Shown piece after piece: positions 1 to 7,620 of a DNA stretch of 30,842 bases. A program made the position numbers and the translations under genes. This DNA comes from Saccoglossus kowalevskii (taxonomy: Eukaryota; Hemichordata; Enteropneusta; Harrimaniidae): assembly GCF_000003605.2 (NCBI RefSeq), contig NW_003105105.1:459298-490139 (forward strand). The letters run 5' to 3'. Position 1 is the first letter of the stretch, and the number at the start of each line of letters is the position of its first letter. Under the pieces are notes generated by a model. The model did not search any database. It was not told the origin of the DNA and saw nothing but the letters and a program-made list of their open reading frames with translations.

Positions 1-334
1 CAGTGGGGGTCCTACTGTTGAGGAACCATCAGGTTCCTGTCTCAGTGGAGGTCCTACTGTTGAGGAACCATCAGGTTCCTGTCTCAGTGGAGGTCCTACT
101 GTTGAGGAACCATCAGGTTCCTGTCTCAGTGGGGGTCCTACTGTTGAGGAACCATCAGGTTCCTGTCTCAGTGGGGTCCTACTGTTGAGGAACCATCAGG
201 TTCCTGTCTCAGTGGGGGTCCTACTGTTGAGGAACCATCAGGTTCCTGTCTCAGTGGGGTCCTACTGTTGAGGAACCATCAGGTTCCTGTCTCAGTGGAG
301 GTCCTACTGTTGAGGAACCATCAGGTTCCTGTCT
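1..334. repeat. 42-bp hairpin minisatellite, eight units
   Basis: Eight near-identical head-to-tail units start at 1, 43, 85, 127, 169, 210, 252 and 293. Six are 42 bp and two are 41 bp because one G is missing from the G-run. Every unit carries a perfect inverted repeat, AGGAACC-ATCA-GGTTCCT, able to form a 7-bp stem with a 4-nt loop. The array starts at the window edge, so its true length is unknown. It lies in a SIRT2 intron. The in-frame 14-residue peptide repeat it could encode is broken by the 41-bp units and has no gene context. Confidence 0.95.
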
Positions 335-378
335 CAAGTTTCATGGTGCACCAAGCCAGTAACTATTCAGACTTTTGG

Positions 379-478
379 CATTCTGATTGGTCCTTCATGT
401 TCTCATTCTGATTGGTCCTTTATGTTCTCATTCTGATTGGTCCTTTATGTTCTCATTCTGATTGGTCCTTTATGTTCT
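379..478. repeat. 25-bp tandem repeat, four units, with ATTGG boxes
   Basis: Four 25-bp units (CATTCTGATTGGTCCTTTAT plus GTTCT) start at 379, 404, 429 and 454; a fifth begins at 479 and decays. Each contains CTGATTGG, the reverse of a CCAAT box. They lie in the SIRT2 intron upstream of the exon at 821, so a regulatory role is only a possibility. Confidence 0.9.
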
Positions 479-820
479 CATTCTGTGTTCCATTTCCCTT
501 GGTTAAAGCAGTGCTTATGCTAATATGGTCATTCTATATTTAAAGCAGGATTTTCCTTTTATTCTCGCACCATTAAAAAAATTGTTCCCTTTGTTATCAC
601 AAAAACAGCAAGAAATAATAGAGAGATCGCTAATGAATTTCTTGTACATGTCTTATGATAGTCCATTGTGTATTTTTCTAAATTTTTGAGATCAAATTGA
701 TATAATTGACTACAAAAGTCAACTTTGACACTCAAAGTGTTAATTAAGCTCCAATTGTGGAATAGTTTTAGTTAATAAAAAATCAAGAGTGAAACTATAT
801 TCAGATTGCTTATTTTTCAG

Positions 821-876
821 ATATTGTATTTTTTGGTGAGTCTCTTTCTGCCAATTTCCATGAATCTGTTGAACAG
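821..876 (+). CDS. SIRT2: SIRT2 exon: IVFFGESL active-site segment
   Basis: The 56-nt exon follows a good polypyrimidine tract ending TTTTTCAG. Its first two bases complete an Asp codon, giving D-IVFFGESLSANFHESVEQ. This aligns with the PDIVFFGESLP segment of SIRT2. The donor is GTTTGT and the exon ends in phase 0. Confidence 0.93.
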
Positions 877-3790
877 GTTTGTATATTTTTAATTTTAAGC
901 ATAATCCATAACTTGTTATTTGTAAGTTTTAGACAAGAGACATGAGATTTTACATGTACATCATCTTCTTTGAAATCATCGCCTCTACACTTTTCTGGTG
1001 GTGACATATTCATCATTGGTACCTGTGTTAAACAAGATTTGGCTGTGGCTGTACCACAGTTTACAATACTGTAAAATACTTTATTTTTGCTTGGAATTAA
1101 TTTCCAATATTTTCGCTGAAAGAATGATTCAGTGAAAATAAAATCCAGCAATATACCTTTTTTCCTATATTTAATTTTTTCCCCTAAACTTAGTGAAAAT
1201 AAATTTCATACCCAAAAACATCCAAAAAGTTCTTTCAGCGACAATTAATTCCAGCTAAAATAAAGTACATGTATTTCAAAATTGTAAATGTGAAAGGAGC
1301 CTTTGGCTTAAGGTTTCAACAAATCTGTAAATTTTGATCAAAAATGAACAAAGTAATAACTTTTACAGGATTTTGAGATTCACACCATGGCCGTCTTGAA
1401 TTGGCCATAGTGTTCTAGAAATTCCTGTGGTTATACCGGTATTCTGTAATTTGTTTATGACAGGTATATAAGGTCAATGTACCAACAATTTAAATACAAG
1501 AAAGATTAAACTATACATATTCACAATGATATTTTGATTGGTCTCAACCTCCCTTGATTCATGATGACCATTGTATAGATTATTTAAATCATAGTAAAAT
1601 GATGATTATAACACATAAACCACTCATACTCATAGTTTATATGCTGTAACCATGACATTATTATGATAACATTCACAGTGTACAGACGATAATGACATTT
1701 TTAACGTAAACTTTGGTGTAATTTTTCAGTTATTTTTAGTACCGAGGAAATGTAAAGAAGGTTTTTTGTTTAGACTAAGACGTAGCTTAATGCCTCAAGT
1801 GAAAAATGCATCTGTTACAATGCTCGTAAAATTTACCTTGCTTCTTTGAATCAAATGTTCATGAATAATTAATCACATGACATAATACTTTGCGACAAAG
1901 AAAATCAAACATTGTCTAATGAAATGTACAAATCTGTGACAGAGCTATCTATAAAGTCACATGCATGAAAAATTTGAAAGCTGTTCATGTAAGTTGAAAA
2001 AAGTCAAACAAATATTCACTAAAGTTTTATTTTATTTCAGGATTTTGGTAAATGTGACTTATTAATAATTCTTGGTACATCTCTGTCCGTTCAGCCATTT
2101 TGTTCTCTCATTAACAGGTAAGTATTATACATTAGTAGGCTTTAATACATCGACCTCCGTTATGCGTCGGTTGATACTTCTGCTGTACTGTCTTCGTGCA
2201 TACTTTGAGATATCCTCGTAATAACCTCATAATATTAAAACTAAAAAAAAAACTTTTCTGTTATAAAATTTTCAACCTGGGTTAATTTAAACTGCATTAA
2301 CTCATCGAAAATAGAAGCAGCCATGTTTGTATTGCATCGTCTAAAGCAATGAACTAATTGCATTATGTTTACAGAGTACCCGTCAACACCCCAAGACTAA
2401 TAATAAACAAAGACAAACCTAATGACACACTTGTGAGTACAATCTTCCGGTTATGAGTTTCATTTTATTATCACATATTTGTTAGATCCTATTCGGTGAA
2501 ATCAAGAAATACAATTTTATAGATACGCGCTGATTGGATTCAAAATGGACGCCTAGTAACCATTTTATTTTGAATGCAAATGCTTGACTGATTAAGTTAA
2601 AACTATATATATACATCATGGCACACAAATACATACATGATGGCAGAATGCAGTCATTTTAATGTTAAAATGGCATCAAAATCAATCATTTTGGATCTCA
2701 TGGACAGTTATTTCTCAAATTTTTTACATATATTGGACTTAATGAAACAAAATTTTTCAGATTGACTTAAAAATTTGGTACCGTATTTAACAAATGTTTG
2801 AAATCCACATCACTACATTTTACGTCACGTTACACTTTTTAATGTGCAATTGTTTCAAGTTCTGATTTAAAATGGTTTCAGTATATGCAACAAATCAATG
2901 TTATAGTTATTGACACTATCATGTCCACTTTATTTATGGATTCACTCCATTCTTCACCTCAATAACAACCATACATAAGTGAACCGTTTTTTTGCAGGCC
3001 CAGGATGCAGTTGGTTCATTTCTGGGAATTGACCTTCAATTTCCCTCTCTGCTGTTTGACAAGGATGATAATTATCGCGACGTTGCTTACATTGGTACAT
3101 GTGATGATGGTTGTTATAAGTTGGCATCTTTATTGGGATGGCAGGTATGGAAGTTTCCGTCATGCGTAAATGTATTAATTTTAGACTATGCTCATACAAT
3201 AGTGCATGTATTTTAAAGTGGCTGTCTCAACTCTTTTATCTTTTGAATATCAGTCACCTTTTTAGCCCGCTGTTGACTTTTTACTTTTCAGACTTCTTGA
3301 AATCTACAATTGTTAATGCTTTGATACTTGGTGTATATGTACCTTGGGTAGACCTCTCTCAGATTTGTTCATTTGGTGATGATATCTTCAATCTTCTAAT
3401 TTTGATTAACATTTTAGGTAAAAAGTGATATTTTTCAATTTTTGTTGAGTCTTTTTTATTTCGTGACATCTTCATTTGTCCAATTTAGATTAATTTTGTT
3501 GTCATTTTTGTTAAAAGTGACTTCTTTTTTGATTTTCTTTCTCTTACAAAATCAAATTAGTTATCCAAAATATTTTCCTAATATATGCAATAAGAAAAAC
3601 ATAATTTTTATTTATATACACACATTCTTCATGAATACTCTAGTACTACATTTAATTGTATTTTCAGGACCATTTAAAGAGAATGGTTGAAAAAGAACAT
3701 CAAGTGACTGATGAGGCAAGCCGAGGAAAAACGCATGGAAGCAAATGCCATAGTCATGGAGCCAACCAGCTGGAAGGACCATCAAAATAG
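821..3790 (+). CDS. SIRT2: SIRT2-type NAD-dependent protein deacetylase, 3' part of gene (five exons)
   Basis: This is the C-terminal half of a class I sirtuin, which removes acetyl and other acyl groups from lysine using NAD+. Exons are 821-876, 2041-2117, 2375-2432, 2998-3144 and 3668-3790 (stop TAG 3788-3790). All have AG/GT borders and consistent phases, giving about 152 residues. The motifs run in sirtuin order: IVFFGESL (acyl-peptide side of the active site), then LGTSLSVQPF and TPRLIINKDKP (NAD-binding Rossmann fold), then YRDVAYIGTCDDGC and LLGW near the end. The VQPF and YRDVA..G.CD.GC signatures fit SIRT2 better than SIRT3 or SIRT1. The catalytic His and the zinc Cys exons must lie left of the window. 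The C-terminal tail after LLGW is short and includes a His/Cys-containing HGSKCHSHG. It is convergent with ZRANB3. Confidence 0.94.
877..2040. other. SIRT2 intron with one MITE
   Basis: This is intron sequence between the 821-876 and 2041-2117 exons. Apart from the palindromic MITE at 1067-1267 I see no other feature. Confidence 0.7.
1067..1267. mobile_element. Palindromic MITE, family A, copy 1
   Basis: It begins TACTGTAAAATACTTTATTT and ends with a decayed complement (CCAGCTAAAATAAAGTAC). Inside are alternating GCTGGAATTAATTTTC and CAGTGAAAATAAA blocks in both orientations, so the whole unit is a long imperfect palindrome of about 200 bp with no coding potential. The same unit recurs at 7677, 19131, 20986, 24585 and 28482, and a copy split by the DIRS element lies at 11982/16427. 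Confidence 0.85.
2041..2117 (+). CDS. SIRT2: SIRT2 exon: GTSLSVQPF NAD-binding segment
   Basis: The exon is 77 nt, with acceptor TTTATTTCAG and donor GTAAGT. It encodes DFGKCDLLIILGTSLSVQPF and then CSLIN. GTSL.VQP is the conserved NAD-binding loop of class I sirtuins. Confidence 0.95.
2152..2225. mobile_element. Half copy of palindromic MITE, family C
   Basis: The segment matches the reverse complement of the first 76 bases of the complete foldback element at 23161-23287, including TGCGTCGGTTGATACT, TGTACTGTCTTCGTGCATAC and the end CCTCGTAATAAC. Only one arm is present. It lies in a SIRT2 intron. Confidence 0.75.
2375..2432 (+). CDS. SIRT2: SIRT2 exon: TPRLIINKDKP segment
   Basis: The exon is 58 nt, with acceptor TTTACAG and donor GTGAGT. 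It completes an Arg codon and then reads VPVNTPRLIINKDKPNDTL, matching the TPRLLINKEK strand of SIRT2. Confidence 0.93.
2998..3144 (+). CDS. SIRT2: SIRT2 exon: YRDVAYIGTCDDGC segment
   Basis: The exon is 147 nt (49 codons), with acceptor TTTTTTTGCAG and donor GTATGG. It ends with the C-terminal catalytic-core motif LASLLGWQ. The FDK..NYRDVAYIG signature is the best single argument for SIRT2 rather than another class I sirtuin. Confidence 0.95.
3668..3790 (+). CDS. SIRT2: SIRT2 last exon
   Basis: The acceptor is GTATTTTCAG; 40 codons follow, then TAG. It starts DHLKRMVEKEHQVTDEAS, matching the (K)ELEDLVRREH helix of SIRT2, then a poorly conserved tail. A short 3' UTR follows. Confidence 0.9.
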   Translation, partial: DHLKRMVEKEHQVTDEASRGKTHGSKCHSHGANQLEGPSK

Positions 3791-4501
3791 AAGCTAAGCT
3801 AGAAAGAAATTACCATTCTATAATCACAATGACTATATTCTCCGGATCAGAAACCATGATGGTTGTTTGTATGTGTGATATTTTTAATCATTATTGTATT
3901 CTTCGAAAATTGGCCATATTTATTATGATAATCAAAGAAATTGTTTAAATGATTACTAGTTTATTCAAATTTTCAGTGCAGTGCCGATTCTTATTTATTC
4001 CAGTTGTTGAGCATTTACAATTTGTACATCCACATACAATGGAAGTATCACTAAGAATAACACAAGCTTTAAATAGAGATGACAGAGCACTTAGATTAAT
4101 TGCCCATACACATATTTCAAACTACCCTAGATAAGAAATGTATTTGCTACATCACTTGGCCAAGTCAGGTAATTTGTTCAGTCTAGGAGCAATGAGTCAT
4201 GGGATGCATGCTATTCCATGAATGTAACATTTCTATTTGAATTAGCCAAGCCATGGTCATTTCAACCGCAATCTAGGATGCGTGAAGTACATGTAGTGAA
4301 ACCCACTCAGAACATCTTTCTAATATAGTGTCAAGGACTTATTCCAGGTGATTCATGTAGTGTATTGTGTACAGATACTATAATGCATCTATAAAAATGC
4401 ATGATGTTCATTTGCAGTTACTTTTTTACAAATCTGATAAACTATTTTTAATTTGTTTTTCTAGAGTGATTTCTGTATTGTAAATAATTGTATAGTATGT
4501 G

Positions 4502-4507
4502 AATAAA
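4502..4507 (+). terminator. SIRT2: SIRT2 poly(A) signal
   Basis: A canonical AATAAA lies 712 nt past the SIRT2 stop and is followed by a T-rich stretch (TTTGTTTTTC). It is the first convincing signal downstream, so the 3' UTR is probably about 3791-4530. Confidence 0.6.
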
Positions 4508-4530
4508 TTTGTTTTTCATCTTATTATTTC

Positions 4531-5467
4531 ATACTTTTTAATAAGTTGCATAATAACATAGCCAGCTCAAAGTCTCCACAGATAGCCATATGAACAGCAT
4601 GCGATGTGTTATTTTATATGTTACATTTCATTTTCAACGATTAACTCGTTAAACAAGAAAGCCATCAGAGATGGCAGATCCCCTTGCAACCTTTTTTTCA
4701 AGCGCATGACCATATATGGTCATTAAATATGTTAATCAGATCTAATGTGCAAAGTATTCAGTAAAGCACTGGTTGAATGTCTGTATCTGCAATAGTATTC
4801 CTGACATGACTTTGTGAGGATGCTGGTAAACACTATATCCCATGCCTGCGCTATGAGCTGGGGAATAATAAAGAAAATATTCAGGTGTGAAGTACTAATT
4901 AGTAATCACTATAATTTAATTACAAAATAAACTTTGTTATTTCTACCACATGAAATATATGTAGAATATACAAGACATGCAATACACAGACACAATGTTA
5001 CCTCTAGAAAACCCTATCTCATTTCCATAATTATATGAACAGTGTTTCAATGTCAGTTTACTGACTGGTTGTAGTAACATGTTGTCAACATTGTGAGACA
5101 ACTATATCAGTGGTCATTACACAACTCCCCAAAAACGAATCCTGTGTCACACAGGGTTTTGACACAACTAGTTGGAAACAGATGCTCATTAGCATAACAT
5201 GCAAATAAGAAAAGTGCATCTATGGTTCATTAACCTTTCCAGAATTCCTTGCTAAAATTTGTTTGCACTTTTTGCGTATATTCTTTAATATTTCTGGAAA
5301 TGAAACCTAATTTTGGAGCCATAAGACAAAATGAGTAAATTTTCCGTTTTTACTAAAAATATTTGGTTATTTTTGTCCCAATCGTCTGAAGGAAAGTGCA
5401 GACTATAAATGGGACTATTTTGTGAATTTGGGATGAAAAGAGGAAACTAACAGTGAAAAGGTTACCG
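4531..5467. other. Intergenic spacer, no gene seen
   Basis: AT-rich sequence between the end of SIRT2 and the THAP/SAP relic. I found no conserved exon, RNA gene or clear repeat here. Confidence 0.5.
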
Positions 5468-5558
5468 GTAAGTCATATTTTAATGATCCAGCATACAATA
5501 TGCAAGCTGCAAGATCACGCGTGACCACGGTTTATGCACCTTAGCAACCAATTGAGTC

Positions 5559-5579
5559 ATGTGATACAGGTCAAGCTTT
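5559..5579. repeat. Left arm of 21-bp inverted repeat
   Basis: Perfect complement of 6956-6976. It lies 70 bp upstream of the THAP relic start codon. Confidence 0.9.
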
Positions 5580-5649
5580 CAGTTCAATATGGTAGCAACC
5601 ACATTGTCCTACGCGTTGTAAACCTCATCTCGAAATAATATCTGTCCCA

Positions 5650-5930
5650 ATGGGAGTCAAACAGTGCGCTTACGGCAAATGTAAGAGTGATTCTCGCTTT
5701 CAGTACAAAAATTATATGATTGGTGGGTTTTTTTGCGATTCCCTAAACCAAAAACGCAGTCTGAAAAGTGTGATCGATAGAGCAGTGTCTGTTCTCGGGC
5801 AGGCAATTTTCGTTGACACAGAATCATCCAAGACACATACGCTTGTTCCCTGCACTTTGTGGGAGGAAAGGGTTCTACGGAGTAGCATCCAGACCTAATA
5901 CCAGCGACTACGAGCTAGGTGTTGAATGCC
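5650..5930 (+). pseudogene. THAP-domain gene relic
   Basis: The THAP domain is a C2CH zinc-binding, sequence-specific DNA-binding module. From the ATG at 5650 the frame reads MGVKQCAYGKCKSDSRF, with the first Cys pair (C6, C11). A frameshift at the T7 run (5728-5734) moves the match to frame +2 of the start. That frame reads RFPKPKTQ, then EKC, then CSLHFVGGKG with the second pair C..H (5844-5855), and then HPDLIPA. In that frame stops lie at 5778, 5814, 5883 and 5916. The first three fall where the context suggests Trp, consistent with TGG changing to TAG or TGA, and the 5778 stop is at the usual position of the invariant THAP Trp. The domain order and length are normal for THAP, so this is a recently dead copy. 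Whether it came from a host gene or a transposase cannot be decided. Confidence 0.8.
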
Positions 5931-6160
5931 GTATATTCGAGTCGAGGACATCGCCGAGCAGCAATCAAAAGAAGTGCCGGAAAACATTGAAACCTGTAGT
6001 TACGGTTTAACTTTCTCTTGCAAGTTGTACGGATCGGAACTTGTTTCCATGGCATCAATATTGTTTCAATTGCGATTCCGAATAAAATGAGGTTTAGGTT
6101 TAACTATTTTTTTTTTATTTAAAACTCACAAGTGTACATCTTAGATTGTCATATTATTAG

Positions 6161-6353
6161 TATCCGGATGAAAACCAGATTCCTGACATTACTGTTATCT
6201 CAGAATTTGAAAAGGATTTAAATGTGAATAGCTACAACAATATTGCCACAGAGTTTATAGGGAATACCCCTCCTGATAAAGAGCTAAGCCTGAATGTTGT
6301 TGAATGTGAATTCTCAAGCTATGTATTTTTAAAGCATGCTTGTTGTGTACAAT
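6161..6353 (+). pseudogene. Possible second exon of the THAP relic
   Basis: After an acceptor-like ATTATTAG there are 63 open codons without an ATG, ending at TAA or TAG-rich sequence near 6353. The peptide is acidic and polar (YPDENQIPDITVISEFEKDL). Its position and strand fit a continuation of the THAP gene past a small intron. I recognise no domain, and an open frame of this length can arise by chance. Confidence 0.35.
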
Positions 6354-6619
6354 AAGCAATATTGACAGTTTCCTGTTATTTGTCCGGATGCTTGTGCGTA
6401 TCATGCATTGTCAACAGATTCCTGTTATCCATATGAACTAATGTGTGAATCATGCAATATTAGCCGTTTTCCATTATTTGTTAGGAACCTTTGACATGTG
6501 ATGCCAGTACATATAGATGCATGATTTGTAGGCCGTGAGCTTCTTCCTGTTATAGTCGGACCAATAACACATTAAAACATGGAACAAGCTGAATTCTGGA
6601 ACATTCCTGCAATCACTAG

Positions 6620-6880
6620 TGTAGCCCGGTAATTTCAAAGGATCGATGAAATTGCAACCAAGTTTGCCAAGTCTTGAAGCAACATCATTTTTTAGGATCT
6701 TGGCGTAAAAAATCAGGGTCTTTCTCGAGCTTCAAATCGTGCACAGCTTTTAATTAGCGATTGCAAGAAGAATATTCTTTTTATAGTTGGACGATGAAAC
6801 GCCGAATATACGCAGGAAGTGCCGAATATATGCAGGAAGTCTTTGAGCTGTGGCACGGTCATTCTGTCGGAGTCAGTCAT
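6620..6880 (-). pseudogene. SAP-domain gene relic
   Basis: The minus strand from the ATG at 6880 reads MTDSDRMTVPQLKDFL, the first helix of a SAP DNA-binding motif (xTVxxLKxxL), but the second helix is disrupted. Further on, in shifting frames, come KLEKDPDFLRQDPKK and RLGKLGCNFIDPLKLPG. These look like the continuation of one ancestral protein broken by at least one frameshift and a TGA. An in-frame upstream ATG also exists at 6934. The N-terminal SAP module is convincing to me; the rest is inference. Confidence 0.55.
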
Positions 6881-6955
6881 GGTCGAAAACGTGAAACAGA
6901 TGCAAGAAATCTTAACGCACGTAGGTACACGCACAATTTAGCGCTATTTTGATTC

Positions 6956-6976
6956 AAAGCTTGACCTGTATCACAT
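6956..6976. repeat. Right arm of 21-bp inverted repeat
   Basis: Perfect complement of 5559-5579. It lies 76 bp upstream of the SAP relic start codon on the minus strand. Confidence 0.9.
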
Positions 6977-7330
6977 AACTAGCAACCGGTTGATCTCGAC
7001 CGAAGCGGAAAATAGCTTATTGGTTTATGTACGCTTTTATTGCAGGTGTGCTAGAGCAAATATTGTAGTCTGTCTTGATACTACCCGAACATGTAATACA
7101 AACATATACCATCCCAGTTCCAGATTAAAACTAATGGAAAACACATGGTCTCATTGCACATAAATGAAGTTCTGGTATTTTTATTCATAATATTACACAT
7201 CTTTTATAAAATATAGTATATAAAAGAGTTTAGAATTTTCTACACAACTGACAAGTTTTGTGATAAAACAGCTATTTTTAGCAATCATATCAGTGCTGCT
7301 GTGTTTGATTTTGTCAATAGAGAATACAGG

Positions 7331-7336
7331 TTTATT
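7331..7336 (-). terminator. ZRANB3: ZRANB3 poly(A) signal candidate
   Basis: The minus strand reads AATAAA 90 nt past the ZRANB3 stop. A second AATAAA is at 7180-7185. Either could be used. Confidence 0.55.
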
Positions 7337-7425
7337 ATAGTGGGAATTCTGTCAAGTTATAATGGTGAGGCAGCAAGATAATGTGGTTCAATGAATGATC
7401 TCAGACTGCAACTTCAAAATAGTTT

Positions 7426-7620
7426 TTAAGATTTAAAGAACGCAGTGATATCTGCAAATCCAGCACTTCTCCTGGCTGCAATTTTCTTATCTTGTTTTCT
7501 TTGTCTTGACTGAATATTTGTAACAGATCGATGACAAACTGTGCATAATGTGCGGAAATTATCCAGTGAACAGAGGCCACCACCATTAGAAACAGCAACT
7601 ATGTGATCAGCCTGCCAAAA
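7426..7620 (-). CDS. ZRANB3: ZRANB3 exon 20: HNH core and C-terminus
   Basis: Starts FWQADHIVAVSNGGGLCSLD and continues NFRTLCTVCH. The HNH residues H1213, N1228 and H1237 and the zinc pair C1233/C1236 are present. It ends ADITAFFKS and TAA (7426-7428). The human C-terminal APIM PCNA motif (RFLVK in TRFLVKK) is not conserved at this end. Confidence 0.96.
   Translation of the reverse strand, partial: FWQADHIVAVSNGGGLCSLDNFRTLCTVCHRSVTNIQSRQRKQDKKIAARRSAGFADITAFFKS

Larger units (their letters stand above)
5468..7030. mobile_element. Decayed DNA-transposon-like unit with facing THAP and SAP relics
   Basis: A 21-bp perfect inverted repeat (5559-5579 against 6956-6976, core GTGATACAGGTCAAGC) lies inside longer, weaker similarity (CAACC..TTG..AGT). 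It bounds a unit that has a broken THAP-domain gene reading right from 5650 and a broken SAP-domain gene reading left from about 6880. Each arm lies about 70-76 bp upstream of its start codon. The left border may extend to 5468, because the 21 bp at 5468-5488 (TAAGTCATATTTTAATGATC with one preceding G) recurs at 20080-20100. The superfamily is not established; THAP domains occur in P-element-like and other transposases. Outer borders and target duplications were not found. Confidence 0.55.

Noticed and set aside
3-188. Repeat-peptide frame inside the 42-bp array
   Set aside because: It follows from a unit length divisible by three; two 41-bp units break it and no exon context exists.
1-334. 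CRISPR-like array (palindromic repeats)
   Set aside because: Units are directly adjacent with no unique spacers, and the DNA is from an animal.
810-1151. 113-codon minus-strand frame
   Set aside because: It is antisense to the SIRT2 exon at 821-876 and runs into a MITE.
3138-3690. Plus-strand frames just after the SIRT2 exon at 2998
   Set aside because: They are Phe/Leu-rich intron read-through in the wrong frame; the real junction is 3144 to 3668.
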